In this document: piece after piece, positions 15,282 to 25,348 of the stretch
Position numbering within the stretch: the first letter of the stretch is position 1
How the letters are laid out: each line of letters opens with the position of its first letter
Assembly: GCA_007130245.1 (NCBI GenBank)
Contig: SLSW01000171.1
Coordinates: 1 to 61,230, forward strand
Length of the DNA stretch: 61,230 nt
Direction of reading: 5' to 3'
Origin: Micromonosporaceae bacterium
Lineage (GTDB): Bacteria; Actinomycetota; Actinomycetes; Mycobacteriales; Micromonosporaceae
Position numbers and translations under genes: made by a program
The notes under the pieces: generated by a model
Databases searched by the model: none
Seen by the model: the letters and a program-made list of their open reading frames with translations, nothing else
What the model was told of the DNA's origin: nothing

Positions 15282-16499
15282 TCAGGCGTGTGCCAGCTCG
15301 CCGTGCGGGTCCAGCACGTACTTCTTCGCCGCCCCCCGGTCGAACTCCTGGTAGCCCCGCGACACGTCATCGAGCGGCATCACCGCGGCGTTGACCGCGT
15401 CGGCGATGTGCGCCTTGTCGTGCAGGATGCTCATCATCAGCCCGCGGTGGTACTTCATCACCGGGCTCTGCCCCGTGGTGAAGCGGTGGCTCTTGGCCCA
15501 CCCCTGACCAAAGTTGATTTTCAGAGTCCCCTGCTGGGCGTCCGGGTCCGACGCACCGGGGTCACCGGTGACGTACAGGCCAGGGATACCCAGAGCGCCG
15601 CCGGCGCGGGTCACCGACATGGTCGAGTTCAGCACCGTGGCCGGCGCCTCGCCCCCGTCGGGTCCGTGGCCGGTGGCCTCGAAACCGACCGCGTCCACCG
15701 CGCAGTCCACCTCGGGTGTTCCGAGGATCTCGGCGATCTGCTCCTCGACCGGCGTGTCCGAGCCGACGTTGACGGTCTCGCAGCCGAAGTGGCGCGCCTG
15801 CGCCAGCCGATCCTCGTTCAGGTCCCCGACGATCACCACCGCGGCACCGAGCAGGAATGACGAGTACGCCGCCGCCAGACCCACCGGGCCCGCGCCGGCG
15901 ACGTACACGGTGGAGCCGGTGGTGACGCCGGCGCTGTAGGCGCCGTGGTAGCCGGTCGGGAAGATGTCCGAGAGCATGGTGAGGTCCCGGATCTTCTCCA
16001 TCGCCTGGTCCCGGTCCGGGAACGGCAACAGGTTGAAGTCGGCGAACGGCACCATCACGTACTCTGCCTGCCCGCCGGCCCAGCCGCCCATGTCCACGTA
16101 GCCGTACGCGGAACCGGCCCGGGCCGGGTTGACGTTCAGGCAGATGCCGGTCTGGCGCTCCTTGCAGTTGCGGCAGCGCCCGCACGCGATGTTGAACGGC
16201 ACCGTGCACAGGTCCCCGGTGTTGAGGAACTGGACGTCGCTGCCCTTCTCGATGATCTCGCCGGTGATCTCGTGTCCCAGCGTCTGCCCCACCGGCGCGG
16301 TGGTCCGGCCACGGACCATGTGCTGGTCCGACCCGCAGATGTTGGTGGAGATCACCTTGAGGATGACCCCGTGGTCGGCCCGGCGGTTCATCCCCATCGC
16401 GGAGGCGACGTCCGCGGGCACCTCCAGCTTCGGGTAGTCGTGGGTCTCGACCGCGACCTTGCCGGGCCCCTTGTATACGACGATCTTGTTTCCAGCCAT
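15282..16499 (-). CDS. fdhA: Glutathione-independent formaldehyde dehydrogenase, zinc-type
   Basis: A 405-residue medium-chain dehydrogenase from ATG 16499 (GGGGAGA upstream), close to the roughly 398 residues of the Pseudomonas putida enzyme. Visible marks are the catalytic zinc segment ICGSDQHMVRGRT, the GHEITGEI glutamate region, the structural zinc cluster CGRCRNCKERQTGIC, the NAD-binding GAGPVG and the family-typical DIFPTGYHGA and FGQGWAKSHRF. It oxidises formaldehyde to formate with NAD. The aquaporin gene lies upstream on the same strand with a 93-base gap. Confidence 0.88.
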   Translation of the reverse strand: MAGNKIVVYKGPGKVAVETHDYPKLEVPADVASAMGMNRRADHGVILKVISTNICGSDQHMVRGRTTAPVGQTLGHEITGEIIEKGSDVQFLNTGDLCTVPFNIACGRCRNCKERQTGICLNVNPARAGSAYGYVDMGGWAGGQAEYVMVPFADFNLLPFPDRDQAMEKIRDLTMLSDIFPTGYHGAYSAGVTTGSTVYVAGAGPVGLAAAYSSFLLGAAVVIVGDLNEDRLAQARHFGCETVNVGSDTPVEEQIAEILGTPEVDCAVDAVGFEATGHGPDGGEAPATVLNSTMSVTRAGGALGIPGLYVTGDPGASDPDAQQGTLKINFGQGWAKSHRFTTGQSPVMKYHRGLMMSILHDKAHIADAVNAAVMPLDDVSRGYQEFDRGAAKKYVLDPHGELAHA

Positions 16500-16592
16500 T
16501 CCAGTCTCCCCTTCCACACGCCTGGCGACCGCCGCCCAGCAGCCACCTCGCCTGTCTGCCTGCCCGTTCGCGGGTCCACCAAACCCGTTGTG

Positions 16593-17330
16593 TCACAGCG
16601 GAGGCGCGCCCCGACGGGCCAGGAAGTCGTAGCAGAGCGCCCCGAGAATCCCGCCGAGCGCGGGTGCGATGAGATACACCCACCAGCCGGGAAACTCGCC
16701 AGCGATGATCATGGGACCGAAGGTGCGGGCGGCGTTGAACGAACCGCCGGAGACGGTCAGCGTCACGTAGATGCCCGCCGCGATCGTGAAGCCGATCGCC
16801 AGCCCCGCCCCGGCGGGGATGCTGCGCTCATCGGTGGCGGTGGCGAGCACCACCACCACCAGCAGGAACCCGAGGATCACCTCCGCCAGAAACGCCAGCC
16901 CGGCGCCCCGCTCCCCGGGGGCCGTGGCGCCGAGCAGCACCTCCTCCCGCGCCGCGTTCCCGAACAGCGCCCAGATCACCAGGGCCGCCAGTAGTGCCCC
17001 GACCAACTGCGCGATCAGGTACGGGGGCACCGCCCGCCACGGGAACCGCCGCACCACGGCCAGCGCGAGCGTGACCGTGGGGTTGATGTGCGCACCGGAG
17101 ACATGCCCGAGCGCGTATACGGCGACCAGCACCGCCAAGCCGAACGCCACCGCGATGGCGGTGACGTTGGCGGGCGCGTCGGGCGCCGCCAACGAGACGG
17201 CCACCACGGTCCCGGCGCCGATGAAGACCAGCAGGAAGGTCCCGATGATCTCGGCGACCACCGCCCCGAACAGAGTTCCTCCGAACCGGGGCACGGCCTC
17301 CGGCGTGGTACCTCTGACGTCCTCGCTCAT
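16593..17330 (-). CDS. MIP family channel (aquaporin/glycerol facilitator-like) with altered NPA motifs
   Basis: A 245-residue protein with six transmembrane helices from ATG 17330. The first half-helix motif is HINPT (Asn83-Pro84-Thr85) and the second reads FNAAR (Asn199-Ala200-Ala201-Arg202), so the usual NPA/NPA pair is NPT/NAA. The Arg of the selectivity filter is kept. Variation at the first motif is common in actinobacterial MIP proteins, but loss of the second proline is less so. It may pass water, glycerol or small solutes. It reads towards fdhA and may be co-transcribed with it. Confidence 0.85.
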   Translation of the reverse strand: MSEDVRGTTPEAVPRFGGTLFGAVVAEIIGTFLLVFIGAGTVVAVSLAAPDAPANVTAIAVAFGLAVLVAVYALGHVSGAHINPTVTLALAVVRRFPWRAVPPYLIAQLVGALLAALVIWALFGNAAREEVLLGATAPGERGAGLAFLAEVILGFLLVVVVLATATDERSIPAGAGLAIGFTIAAGIYVTLTVSGGSFNAARTFGPMIIAGEFPGWWVYLIAPALGGILGALCYDFLARRGAPPL

Positions 17331-17508
17331 GGTCCCAATCGGTTCCCTGGCCTGCGGCGCCCAAACCTCGCCGTAGGGATTCAAGCCGCGTAATTCTGAT
17401 AAGCGAAAAAGCCCCAAAGACCTACTGAAACCGGATAAAGTTCCAACCGGAGATCCGCGCCCGCGGCGATGGGCGTGCACGCCGGTACGACGTTCAGGGG
17501 GCTCGGTC

Positions 17509-19302
17509 ATGGCGGTGTCGACGCCCGGGCGGCCCACGCCGCAACCGATCGAGCCCCGCCCCTGGCCGGTCCACGAGCCCCCCAGGGGTTCACGGCTGGC
17601 ACGGCTGCTGCGTACGACCGACGCCAAACAGGTCGGTCTGCTGTACCTGGTCACCGCGTTCGGCTACTTCTTCGCCGGCGGGGCGATGGCGCTGGTGATG
17701 CGTGCTGAGCTGGCCCAGCCCGGGATACGGTTCCTGTCGACGGAGCAGTACAACCAGCTGTTCACCATGCACGGCACGATCATGCTGCTGCTGTTCGCCA
17801 CCCCGATCGTGTTCGGGTTCGCCAACTACCTCGTGCCGATCCAGATCGGCGCCCCGGATGTGGCGTTCCCGCGGCTGAACGCGCTGGCGTACTGGCTGTT
17901 CCTGCTCGGCGGCCTGATCGTACTGGGGGGATTCCTTGCGCCGGGCGGGGCGGCCGACTTCGGCTGGTTCGCCTACGCGCCGCTGAACAGGGCCGAACAC
18001 ACCCCGGGGACCGGCGCCAACCTGTGGGTCACCGGGCTGCTGGTCTCCGGTCTGGGCACCATCTTCGCCGCGGTCAACATGATCACCACGATCGTGACCC
18101 TGCGCGCGCCCGGCATGACCATGTTCCGGATGTCCATGTTCACCTGGAACATCCTGGTGACCTCGGTGCTGGTGCTGCTGGCGTTCCCGATCCTGGCCGC
18201 GGCCCTGGCCGCGCTGCTGATCGACCGGGTCTTCGGCTCGCACGTGTTCAACCCGGAGACCGGCGGCACCCTGCTGTGGCAGCACCTGTTCTGGTTCTTC
18301 GGGCACCCCGAGGTCTACATCGTCGCACTGCCGTTCTTCGGCATCATCTCCGAGATCATCCCGGTGTTCAGCCGCAAGCCCCTGTTCGGGTACAAGGGCA
18401 TGGTCGCCGCCACGATCGCCATCGGCGGCTTGTCGATGACCGTGTGGGCGCACCACATGTACGCCACCGGCCAGGTGCTGCTGCCGTTCTTCGCCTTCCT
18501 GTCGTTCCTGATCGCGGTGCCCACCGGCATCAAGTTCTTCAACTGGATCGGCACCATGTGGCGGGGACAGCTGAGCTTCGAGACGCCGATGCTGTTCGCG
18601 CTCGGGTTCCTGGTCACGTTCCTGCTCGGTGGCCTGTCCGGGGTGCTGCTGGCCAGCCCACCGGTGAACTGGCACGTGAGCGACACCTACTTCGTGGTGG
18701 CCCACTTCCACTACGTGCTGTTCGGCACCATCGTGTTCGCGGTCTTCGGAGGGTTCTACTTCTGGTTCCCGAAGGCGACCGGCCGCATGTATGACGAGCG
18801 GTTGGGCCGGGTGCACTTCTGGCTGACCATGATCGGCTTCCACACCACCTTCCTGGTGCAGCACTGGCTGGGCAACGAGGGCATGCCACGTCGCTACGCC
18901 GACTATCTGGCCATGGACGGCTTCACCACCCTGAACATGATCTCCACCATCGGGTCGTTCATCCTGGGCGTGTCGACCCTGCCGTTCCTGTACAACGTGT
19001 GGAAGTCGTACAAGTACGGTCCGACCATCGAGGTGGACGACCCGTGGGGCTTCGGCAACTCGCTGGAATGGGCGACCAGTTCGCCGCCGCCGCTGCGCAA
19101 CTTCGACCGGATGCCACGCATCCGCTCCGAGCGCCCAGCGTTCGACGACAAGTTCCCGCATCTGGCGCCGCACGCCACCCCGGCGGCGCCGCCGCCGGGT
19201 GGCGCCAAACCGCTGACCAGCGAAGCCGACTCCGGTGCCACCTACCAGGAGGACACCTCCGGCAACATCGACCAGCAGGACACCGACAGCGACGAGCGGT
19301 AG
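17509..19302 (+). CDS. ctaD: Cytochrome c oxidase subunit I (aa3 type), orphan copy
   Basis: A 597-residue protein from ATG 17509, six bases after GGGGG. It has twelve transmembrane helices with the hallmarks of haem-copper oxidase subunit I: the haem-ligand helix [12 protein letters not shown], the CuB/Tyr segment [14 protein letters not shown], the HHMYATGQ CuB histidines and the haem pair HFHYVLFG. The acidic Gln/Asp-rich C-terminus is typical of actinobacteria. No ctaC, ctaE or ctaF is adjacent, so this is probably a second, stand-alone copy using subunits made elsewhere. An AT-rich patch at 17391-17445 is the likely promoter zone. Confidence 0.92.
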   Translation: MAVSTPGRPTPQPIEPRPWPVHEPPRGSRLARLLRTTDAKQVGLLYLVTAFGYFFAGGAMALVMRAELAQPGIRFLSTEQYNQLFTMHGTIMLLLFATPIVFGFANYLVPIQIGAPDVAFPRLNALAYWLFLLGGLIVLGGFLAPGGAADFGWFAYAPLNRAEHTPGTGANLWVTGLLVSGLGTIFAAVNMITTIVTLRAPGMTMFRMSMFTWNILVTSVLVLLAFPILAAALAALLIDRVFGSHVFNPETGGTLLWQHLFWFFGHPEVYIVALPFFGIISEIIPVFSRKPLFGYKGMVAATIAIGGLSMTVWAHHMYATGQVLLPFFAFLSFLIAVPTGIKFFNWIGTMWRGQLSFETPMLFALGFLVTFLLGGLSGVLLASPPVNWHVSDTYFVVAHFHYVLFGTIVFAVFGGFYFWFPKATGRMYDERLGRVHFWLTMIGFHTTFLVQHWLGNEGMPRRYADYLAMDGFTTLNMISTIGSFILGVSTLPFLYNVWKSYKYGPTIEVDDPWGFGNSLEWATSSPPPLRNFDRMPRIRSERPAFDDKFPHLAPHATPAAPPPGGAKPLTSEADSGATYQEDTSGNIDQQDTDSDER

Positions 19303-19399
19303 CACCGGCGGCCGGCCGCCGACGGGCGGCCCGACACCGGAAATGCCCCGCCACCGGAAATGCGTGGCGAATGCCCGCGGTCCGGGTCACACTCGTCGG

Positions 19400-21499
19400 A
19401 TGCCTGAATCACGTGCGGGAGCGGATCCGGGTGAGGCGGAGATCGAGGCCGAGCGGCGGTTCCTCGCCGCCGCCCGGGCAGCCCTGCGGGGCATGCACGC
19501 GCAGGTGGTCGCCACCGACACGCCGCTGAGCGACGGGGAGGAGAAGGACGAGGTCTGGCACAACACCGTCTACCAGCAGGCGCGTCAGCGGCGGGCCGCG
19601 GCGCTGGTCGACCTGTCCGGGGTTCCGCTGTTCTTCGGCCGGCTCGACTACGCGCCGGGGACCGTGTTCGACGAGCGCTCCGCCGGGGCCCGCGACGCCG
19701 AACGCATCCACGTGGGCCGACGGCACGTGCGCGACGCCGAGGGTACGCCGCTGGTCGTCGACTGGCGGGCGCCGATCTCCGCGCCGTTCTACCGCGCCAC
19801 CCCGGCCGACCCCATGGGCGTGCAGCTGCGACGCCGCTACGGCTTCTCCGAGACCGGCGGTCTGACCGCGTACGAAGACGAGCCGCTGTCTGGTCCAGAG
19901 GCTTCCGATGCCGGCGCCGTGGCCGGCAGCGCACTGGTCGCCGCCGAGATCGAACGTCCGCGCTCCGGGCCGATGCGCGACATCGTGGCCACCATCCAAC
20001 CGGACCAGGACGACCTGGTCCGGGCACCACTGCATCCGACGCTGTGCATCCAGGGCGCACCCGGCACCGGCAAGACCGCCGTCGGGCTACACCGGCTGGC
20101 CTATCTCCTCTACACCGAGGGCACGCGCCTGACCCGCGGCGGCGGCGTGGTCGTGGTCGGACCCAACCGTTCCTTCCTCACCTACATCCGGCACGTGCTG
20201 CCCGCGCTCGGCGAGGTGGACGTGGCCCAGACCACCATCGAGCAGCTGATCGGCCGCCAGCCGACCGGCGCCGACGACCCGGACACGGCCCGGGTCAAAG
20301 CCGACGCCCGCATGGCCGAGGTGCTGCGGCGCGCGTTGTGGCACCACGTCACCGCGCCCGAGCAGGGACTGGTCTACGTCGACGGCTCCTACCGGCACCG
20401 GGTGGCGCCAGCCTGGATCGGCAAGACCGTCGACGAGCTGCGCGGCACCGCCCGCTACGGCGCCGGCCGCGGCATGCTGGCCCAGCGGCTGGCGCACGCG
20501 GTACTGCTGCAGATGGAACGCCGCGGGATGGCGCCCGACGACCGGCGGCAGGACGCGGTGGCCCGGTCCCGCCCGGTCAAAACGATGCTGGACGCGGTGT
20601 GGCCCAAGGTCACCGAGCAGCAGGTGCTGTTCCGTCTGCTGTCGGACGCGGACTTCCTCGCCGAGGTCGCCGACGGGCTGCTCACCCCCGACGAGCAGCA
20701 GCTGCTGCGCTGGCCACGGCCGCCACGATCCTGGCGCTCGGCCCGGTGGTCACCGGCCGACGCGGTGCTGCTCGACGAACTGGCCGGCTTGATCGAACGG
20801 ACGCCGTCGCTGGCCCACATCGTGGTCGACGAAGCGCAGGACCTGAGCCCGATGCAGTGCCGGGCGCTGGCACGCCGCTGCGCAGCCGGATCGCTGACCG
20901 TGCTCGGCGACCTCGCCCAGGGCACCAGCGTATGGGCGAGCCGCGACTGGGCCACCAGCCTGGCGCATCTGGGCAAGCCGGACGCGCGGGTGGCGGTGCT
21001 CGAGCAGGGCTTCCGGGTGCCGGCGCAGATCATCGACTACGCCGCCCGGCTGCTGCCGCACATCGCCGCCGACCTGGGTCGGCCGACGTCGCTGCGGCGT
21101 TCGGCCGGTGCGCTACGGGTGACCGCCTGCGCGCCGGCCGACCTGACCGACACCCTCACGCAGAGCTGCCGGGAACTGCTCAAGGGTGACGGATCGGTGG
21201 GGCTGATCGCCGCCGACGCCGACGTCGCCGCCATCGGCCAGCGACTGCGCGCCGAGGGTCTCCAGGCCACGTTGCTCGGCGACACCGACGACGCCCTGGA
21301 GACCTCCCGGCTGGTCTGCGTGCCCGCCACCCTGGCCAAGGGGTTGGAGTTCGACGCGGTGGTCGTGGCCGAACCCGCGCGCATCGTCGCCGCCGAGCCC
21401 CGCGGAACCCACCGGCTGTACGTGGTGCTCACCCGCGCCGTGAGCACCCTGCACGTCGTGCACGCCGAGCCGCTGCCGCCGGCACTGCGCGGTGCGTGA
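19400..21499 (+). CDS. HelD-like RNA polymerase-associated superfamily 1 helicase
   Basis: A 699-residue protein if it starts at ATG 19400; no ribosome site is seen, so a leaderless message or another start is possible. The N-terminal segment of about 110 residues is coiled-coil-prone (EAEIEAERRFLAAARAALRGM). It is followed by the HelD-typical FFGRLDYAPG and HVGRRHVRDAEGTPLVVDWRAPISAPFY. The helicase core has Walker A GAPGTGKTAVGLHRLAYLLY, Walker B IVVDEAQDLSPMQ, motif IV EQGFRVPAQI and motif VI LTRAVSTLHVVH. HelD proteins free stalled RNA polymerase from DNA. It ends one base before the convergent epimerase gene. Confidence 0.85.
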   Translation: MPESRAGADPGEAEIEAERRFLAAARAALRGMHAQVVATDTPLSDGEEKDEVWHNTVYQQARQRRAAALVDLSGVPLFFGRLDYAPGTVFDERSAGARDAERIHVGRRHVRDAEGTPLVVDWRAPISAPFYRATPADPMGVQLRRRYGFSETGGLTAYEDEPLSGPEASDAGAVAGSALVAAEIERPRSGPMRDIVATIQPDQDDLVRAPLHPTLCIQGAPGTGKTAVGLHRLAYLLYTEGTRLTRGGGVVVVGPNRSFLTYIRHVLPALGEVDVAQTTIEQLIGRQPTGADDPDTARVKADARMAEVLRRALWHHVTAPEQGLVYVDGSYRHRVAPAWIGKTVDELRGTARYGAGRGMLAQRLAHAVLLQMERRGMAPDDRRQDAVARSRPVKTMLDAVWPKVTEQQVLFRLLSDADFLAEVADGLLTPDEQQLLRWPRPPRSWRSARWSPADAVLLDELAGLIERTPSLAHIVVDEAQDLSPMQCRALARRCAAGSLTVLGDLAQGTSVWASRDWATSLAHLGKPDARVAVLEQGFRVPAQIIDYAARLLPHIAADLGRPTSLRRSAGALRVTACAPADLTDTLTQSCRELLKGDGSVGLIAADADVAAIGQRLRAEGLQATLLGDTDDALETSRLVCVPATLAKGLEFDAVVVAEPARIVAAEPRGTHRLYVVLTRAVSTLHVVHAEPLPPALRGA

Positions 21500-21500
21500 G

Positions 21501-22532
21501 TCAGGAAGTCCCGTCACCGGGCGGCTTCCGGCCGGATTCCCGCCACACCCGCAGCAGACCCTTCTCCTCCTCGACGCTCAACCCGTCCGGGATCGGGCGG
21601 TCGGCCGCGCGCAGCCACCGCAGCGTGTCCGCGGCCGTCTCCTCCAGCGGGCGGGTCGCCAGCCCGGCCGCCTGCGCGGGACCGGCGTCCCGCGTCATCA
21701 ACCCGCCGTGGGAGGGCAGGGGCACCCACAGTGGCAGCGACCGCTCCCCCGCCCACGGCCGGACCCCCTGGTCGGCGAGAAACTCCTGGTCCACCCAGCA
21801 CCACGTCGGTCGGGTGCCGACTCCCACGGCGGTGCGCGCCAGAAACTCGGCCCGAGGCATCGGGGCACCGACCGCGTCGTAGGTGCCGGACAGGCCCCGC
21901 TCCGCGGCGCGGACCAGCCACCCGGCGAGGTCGCGTACGTCGAGGAACTGGACCGGATCGTCCGGATGTCCCGGAGCCAGCACCTCACCGCCCAACGACA
22001 GGCGGTCCACCCAGTACGGGAACCGACCGCTGGGATCCTCCGGGCCCACGATGAGCCCCGGCCGGCAGATGAGCGCACGTGCGGCGTCGACGCCGCGACG
22101 CACATGATCCTCGCAGGACACCTTGCACGGCCCGAAGTGCTCGCGGTGGACACCGGTCGGGTCGTCCACGTCGTCCGGCGCGGGCGCCAGCATCTCGGTG
22201 TCCTCCGGGCGTCCACCAGGGGTGGTGAGGTCGGCGTAGACGGAGATGGTCGACACGAACGTCCAGTGGCCGACCCGGCCGGCCAGTGCCTGCACCGCCC
22301 GCCGGGCGTGACTGGGCCGCCGGGTCACGTCCACCACCGCGTCGAAGGTCTCATCCCCCAGGACATCCAGGCCGTCCGGGTGGTCCCGGTCGGCCGTCAG
22401 GAACCGGGCCCCGTCCGCCGCCGCCCCGGCGCGCCCACGTGCCAGGCAGGTGACGTGGTGGCCCGCCGTGCGGGCGTGGCAGGCGACCGCCCGGCCGAGG
22501 AAGGCCGTGCCGCCCAGGATCAACAAACGCAT
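21501..22532 (-). CDS. NAD-dependent epimerase/dehydratase (extended SDR) family protein
   Basis: A 343-residue Rossmann protein from ATG 22532. The nucleotide motif is MRLLILGGTAFLGRAVA (GGxxFLG), a Ser/Thr-Tyr region lies at FVSTISVYAD, and CRPGLIVGPEDPSGRFPYW with VQFLDVRDLAGWLV matches extended SDRs. The expected YxxxK is not obvious; the segment HREHFGPCKVSCEDHVRRG has Lys but no clear Tyr four residues before it, so catalysis may differ. The start region faces lutA across 130 bases of divergent promoter space. Confidence 0.8.
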   Translation of the reverse strand: MRLLILGGTAFLGRAVACHARTAGHHVTCLARGRAGAAADGARFLTADRDHPDGLDVLGDETFDAVVDVTRRPSHARRAVQALAGRVGHWTFVSTISVYADLTTPGGRPEDTEMLAPAPDDVDDPTGVHREHFGPCKVSCEDHVRRGVDAARALICRPGLIVGPEDPSGRFPYWVDRLSLGGEVLAPGHPDDPVQFLDVRDLAGWLVRAAERGLSGTYDAVGAPMPRAEFLARTAVGVGTRPTWCWVDQEFLADQGVRPWAGERSLPLWVPLPSHGGLMTRDAGPAQAAGLATRPLEETAADTLRWLRAADRPIPDGLSVEEEKGLLRVWRESGRKPPGDGTS

Positions 22533-22662
22533 CGCTGAATGGTGCTCGCTCGCGCTGACGTGGCCAACTGGATTCGCTGTCGGCAGAACCGCTCCCGCGG
22601 AACGTACGATGATCGGTGAACGGGTGGCGGACGCCACCGGGTCGGTCGGAGGGTGACCAGCG

Positions 22663-23373
22663 ATGCGGATCGGGCTGTTCCTCACCTGCGTTAACGACCT
22701 GATGTTCCCCGGCACCGGCCAGGCGGTGGTGCGCATCCTCGAACGTCTCGGTCACACGGTGGAGTTCCCGAGCGCGCAGACCTGCTGCGGCCAGATGCAC
22801 GCCAACTCCGGATACCTCGCCGAAGCGCTGCCGATGGTGCGCCACTTCGCCGACACCTTCGCCGGCTACGACGCGGTCGTGACCCCGTCCGGCTCCTGCG
22901 CGGCCATGGTCCGCGAGTCGTACCCCACACTGCTACCGGAGGCCGCGCCGGTGGCCACCCGCTGTTTTGAACTGTCCGAACTGCTCGTCGATGTGCTGGG
23001 GGTCACCGACGTCGGTGCCTGGTTCCCGCACCGGGTCACCTACCACCCCAGCTGCCACGGCCTGCGCACCCTGCGACTGGGCGACCGGCCGCGGCGGCTG
23101 CTGGCGCAGGTGCGCGGCCTGGACCTGGTCGACCTGCCGCAGGCCGAGCAGTGTTGCGGCTTCGGCGGCACGTTCGCGCTGGCCAACGCCGAGGTGTCGG
23201 TGGCGATGCTGGCCGACAAGACCGCCGCGGTCGCCGCCACCGGTGCCGAGTATGTCGCGGCCACCGACAACTCGTGCCTGATGCACATCGGCGGCGGGCT
23301 CTCGCGCGCCGGCGCCGCCGCGCGACCGCTGCACTACGCCGAGATCCTCGCCCACCGGGAGCCCGCACGATGA
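22663..23373 (+). CDS. lutA: L-lactate utilisation protein LutA, CCG-domain iron-sulfur subunit
   Basis: A 236-residue protein starting at ATG 22663 after GGAGGGTGA. It carries two cysteine-rich CCG motifs, TCCGQMHANSG and QCCGFGGTFAL, that bind the 4Fe-4S-type centre, plus CPSGSC-like and SCHG segments. With LutB and LutC it forms the cytoplasmic complex that oxidises L-lactate to pyruvate. The gene stop overlaps the lutB start (ATGA). Confidence 0.92.
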   Translation: MRIGLFLTCVNDLMFPGTGQAVVRILERLGHTVEFPSAQTCCGQMHANSGYLAEALPMVRHFADTFAGYDAVVTPSGSCAAMVRESYPTLLPEAAPVATRCFELSELLVDVLGVTDVGAWFPHRVTYHPSCHGLRTLRLGDRPRRLLAQVRGLDLVDLPQAEQCCGFGGTFALANAEVSVAMLADKTAAVAATGAEYVAATDNSCLMHIGGGLSRAGAAARPLHYAEILAHREPAR

Positions 23374-24794
23374 GCAGCGTGCCCAGCCCCATCACCGCCG
23401 CCCGGCCGTTTCCCGAGGCCGCCCGCAGCGCACTGGCCGACCAGCAACTGCGCGACAACCTGCGGCGGGCCACCGCCACCATCCGCGACAAGCGGCAACG
23501 GGTGGTCGACGAGGTGCCCGACTGGGAGGACCTGCGCACCGCCGGCGCGCGCATCAAGGATGACGTGCTGGCGCGGCTGCCGGAGCTGCTGGCACAGTTC
23601 GAGGCCGCCGCTACCGCTGCCGGTGCACGCGTGCACCGCGCCGCGGACGCCGCCGAGGCGTGCCGCATCGTCACCGGCCTGGTGCGCGCCACCGGCAGCG
23701 ACGAGGTGGTCAAGGTCAAGTCGATGGCGACCCAGGAGATCGGGCTCAACGAGGCGCTGGCGGACGCCGGCGTCGCCGCGGTCGAGACCGATCTCGCCGA
23801 GCTGATCGTCCAGCTGGCTGACGACACCCCTTCGCACATCCTGGTGCCGGCCATCCACTACAACCGTTCCCAGATCCGCGACATCTTCGCCCGCCGCATG
23901 CCGGGGGTGGACCTGTCGACCCTCACCGATGATCCGCCCGCGCTGGCCGAGGCCGCCCGCCGGCACCTGCGGGCCAAGTTCCTGTCCACCGAAGTGGCGA
24001 TCTCCGGGGCCAACTTCGCGGTGGCGGAGACCGGCACGCTGGTGGTGGTCGAGTCCGAGGGCAACGGTCGGATGTGCCTGACACTTCCCGACACGCTGAT
24101 CTCGGTGGTCGGGGTGGAGAAGATCGTGCCGACCTTCGCCGACCTCGGGGTGTTCCTGCAGCTGCTGCCGCGCTCGTCAACCGGAGAGCGCATGAACCCG
24201 TACACCTCGATGTGGACCGGGGTGACGCCCGGCGACGGGCCCGGCGATGTGCACATCGTGCTGCTCGACAACGGCCGTACGCCGATGCTGGCCGACCCGG
24301 TCGGCCGGCAGGCGCTGCGGTGCATCCGGTGCTCGGCGTGCCTGAACGTGTGCCCGGTCTACGAACGGGTGGGCGGTCACGCGTACGGCTCGGTCTACCC
24401 GGGCCCGATCGGGGCGATCCTCACCCCGCAACTGACCGGGCAGGCCGCCGGGGCGAACCACACCCTGCCGTACGCGTCCACCCTGTGCGGGGCCTGTTAC
24501 GACGCCTGCCCGGTGAAGATCAACATTCCGGAGGTGCTGGTGCACCTGCGCGCCTCCGGCCCGAAGCCGCCGGCGGCGCGCGCCGGCATGCGCGCGGTGG
24601 CGCGGGTGATGCGCCGGCCGCGCTGGTACCGGGCCGGGTTGCGGCTGCTGCGGTGGGCCGCGGCACCGTGGCGGCTGGTGGCGCGGGGTGGGCAGGTGCG
24701 GCGCCTGCCCTGGCCGATGTCGGCATGGACGGCCGGCCGGGATGCGCCGCTGCCGCCGCGCGGCTCGTTCCGCGACTGGTGGGCGCGGCGATGA
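23370..24794 (+). CDS. lutB: L-lactate utilisation protein LutB, iron-sulfur subunit
   Basis: A 474-residue protein of the usual length. The N-terminal two-thirds contain the LUD domain (VKVKSMATQEIGLNEAL, ISGANFAVAETGTLVVVESEGN) and the C-terminal part has two ferredoxin clusters: CIRCSACLNVCPVYERVGGHAYGS and CGACYDACPVKINIPE. It transfers electrons within the LutABC lactate dehydrogenase complex. It is coupled to both neighbours by ATGA overlaps, at 23370 and 24791. Confidence 0.93.
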   Translation: MSSVPSPITAARPFPEAARSALADQQLRDNLRRATATIRDKRQRVVDEVPDWEDLRTAGARIKDDVLARLPELLAQFEAAATAAGARVHRAADAAEACRIVTGLVRATGSDEVVKVKSMATQEIGLNEALADAGVAAVETDLAELIVQLADDTPSHILVPAIHYNRSQIRDIFARRMPGVDLSTLTDDPPALAEAARRHLRAKFLSTEVAISGANFAVAETGTLVVVESEGNGRMCLTLPDTLISVVGVEKIVPTFADLGVFLQLLPRSSTGERMNPYTSMWTGVTPGDGPGDVHIVLLDNGRTPMLADPVGRQALRCIRCSACLNVCPVYERVGGHAYGSVYPGPIGAILTPQLTGQAAGANHTLPYASTLCGACYDACPVKINIPEVLVHLRASGPKPPAARAGMRAVARVMRRPRWYRAGLRLLRWAAAPWRLVARGGQVRRLPWPMSAWTAGRDAPLPPRGSFRDWWARR

Positions 24795-25348
24795 GCGCCA
24801 CCGATGCCGTGCTGGACCCGGTGGCGCTGCTGGCCGGACGGCTGGCCGACTACCGCGCCACGGTCCACCGCTGCCACCCGTCGGGTCTGGCCGCGGCCGT
24901 GGCGACCGCCCTGGCGCGCACGCACCGGGTGGCGGCACCGGCCGACCTGCCGGCGGCATGGCTGTCGGCCTGGCACGGCGACGTGGTGCACGACGACGCG
25001 GGTGCGCCGCTGGCGCTGGCCGAACTGGACGCACCCGCGGTCAGCGTGGTCACCGGCTGCGCGGTCGCGATGGCCGAGACCGGCACCATCATCCTCGACG
25101 CCGGCCCCCGGCAGGGACGCCGCGCCCTGACCCTGGTGCCCGACCACCACGTGTGCGTGGTCGCCGCCGACCAGATCGCCGTATCGGTGCCGCAGGCGCT
25201 GGCCCGGCTGGCCGACCCGACCCGTCCGCTGACCATGATCTCCGGACCGTCGGCGACCAGCGACATCGAGCTCAACCGGGTGGAGGGTGTGCACGGGCCG
25301 CGACGCCTCGACGTGATCCTCACCGACGACCCCGCCCCCTCTCGTTGA
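24791..25348 (+). CDS. lutC: L-lactate utilisation protein LutC
   Basis: A 185-residue LUD-domain protein; ATG 24791 overlaps the lutB stop. Typical phrases are VVTGCAVAMAETGTIILDAG, LTLVPDHHVCVV and MISGPSATSDIELNRVEGVHGP. It completes the LutABC complex. The stop codon falls inside the left arm of the long inverted repeat at 25347-25402, which may serve as a transcript end. Confidence 0.92.
   Translation: MSATDAVLDPVALLAGRLADYRATVHRCHPSGLAAAVATALARTHRVAAPADLPAAWLSAWHGDVVHDDAGAPLALAELDAPAVSVVTGCAVAMAETGTIILDAGPRQGRRALTLVPDHHVCVVAADQIAVSVPQALARLADPTRPLTMISGPSATSDIELNRVEGVHGPRRLDVILTDDPAPSR

Noticed and set aside
17590-19305. 571-codon open frame on the minus strand
   Set aside because: Antisense shadow of cytochrome oxidase subunit I, rich in His/Gln/Arg/Glu and without a fold.
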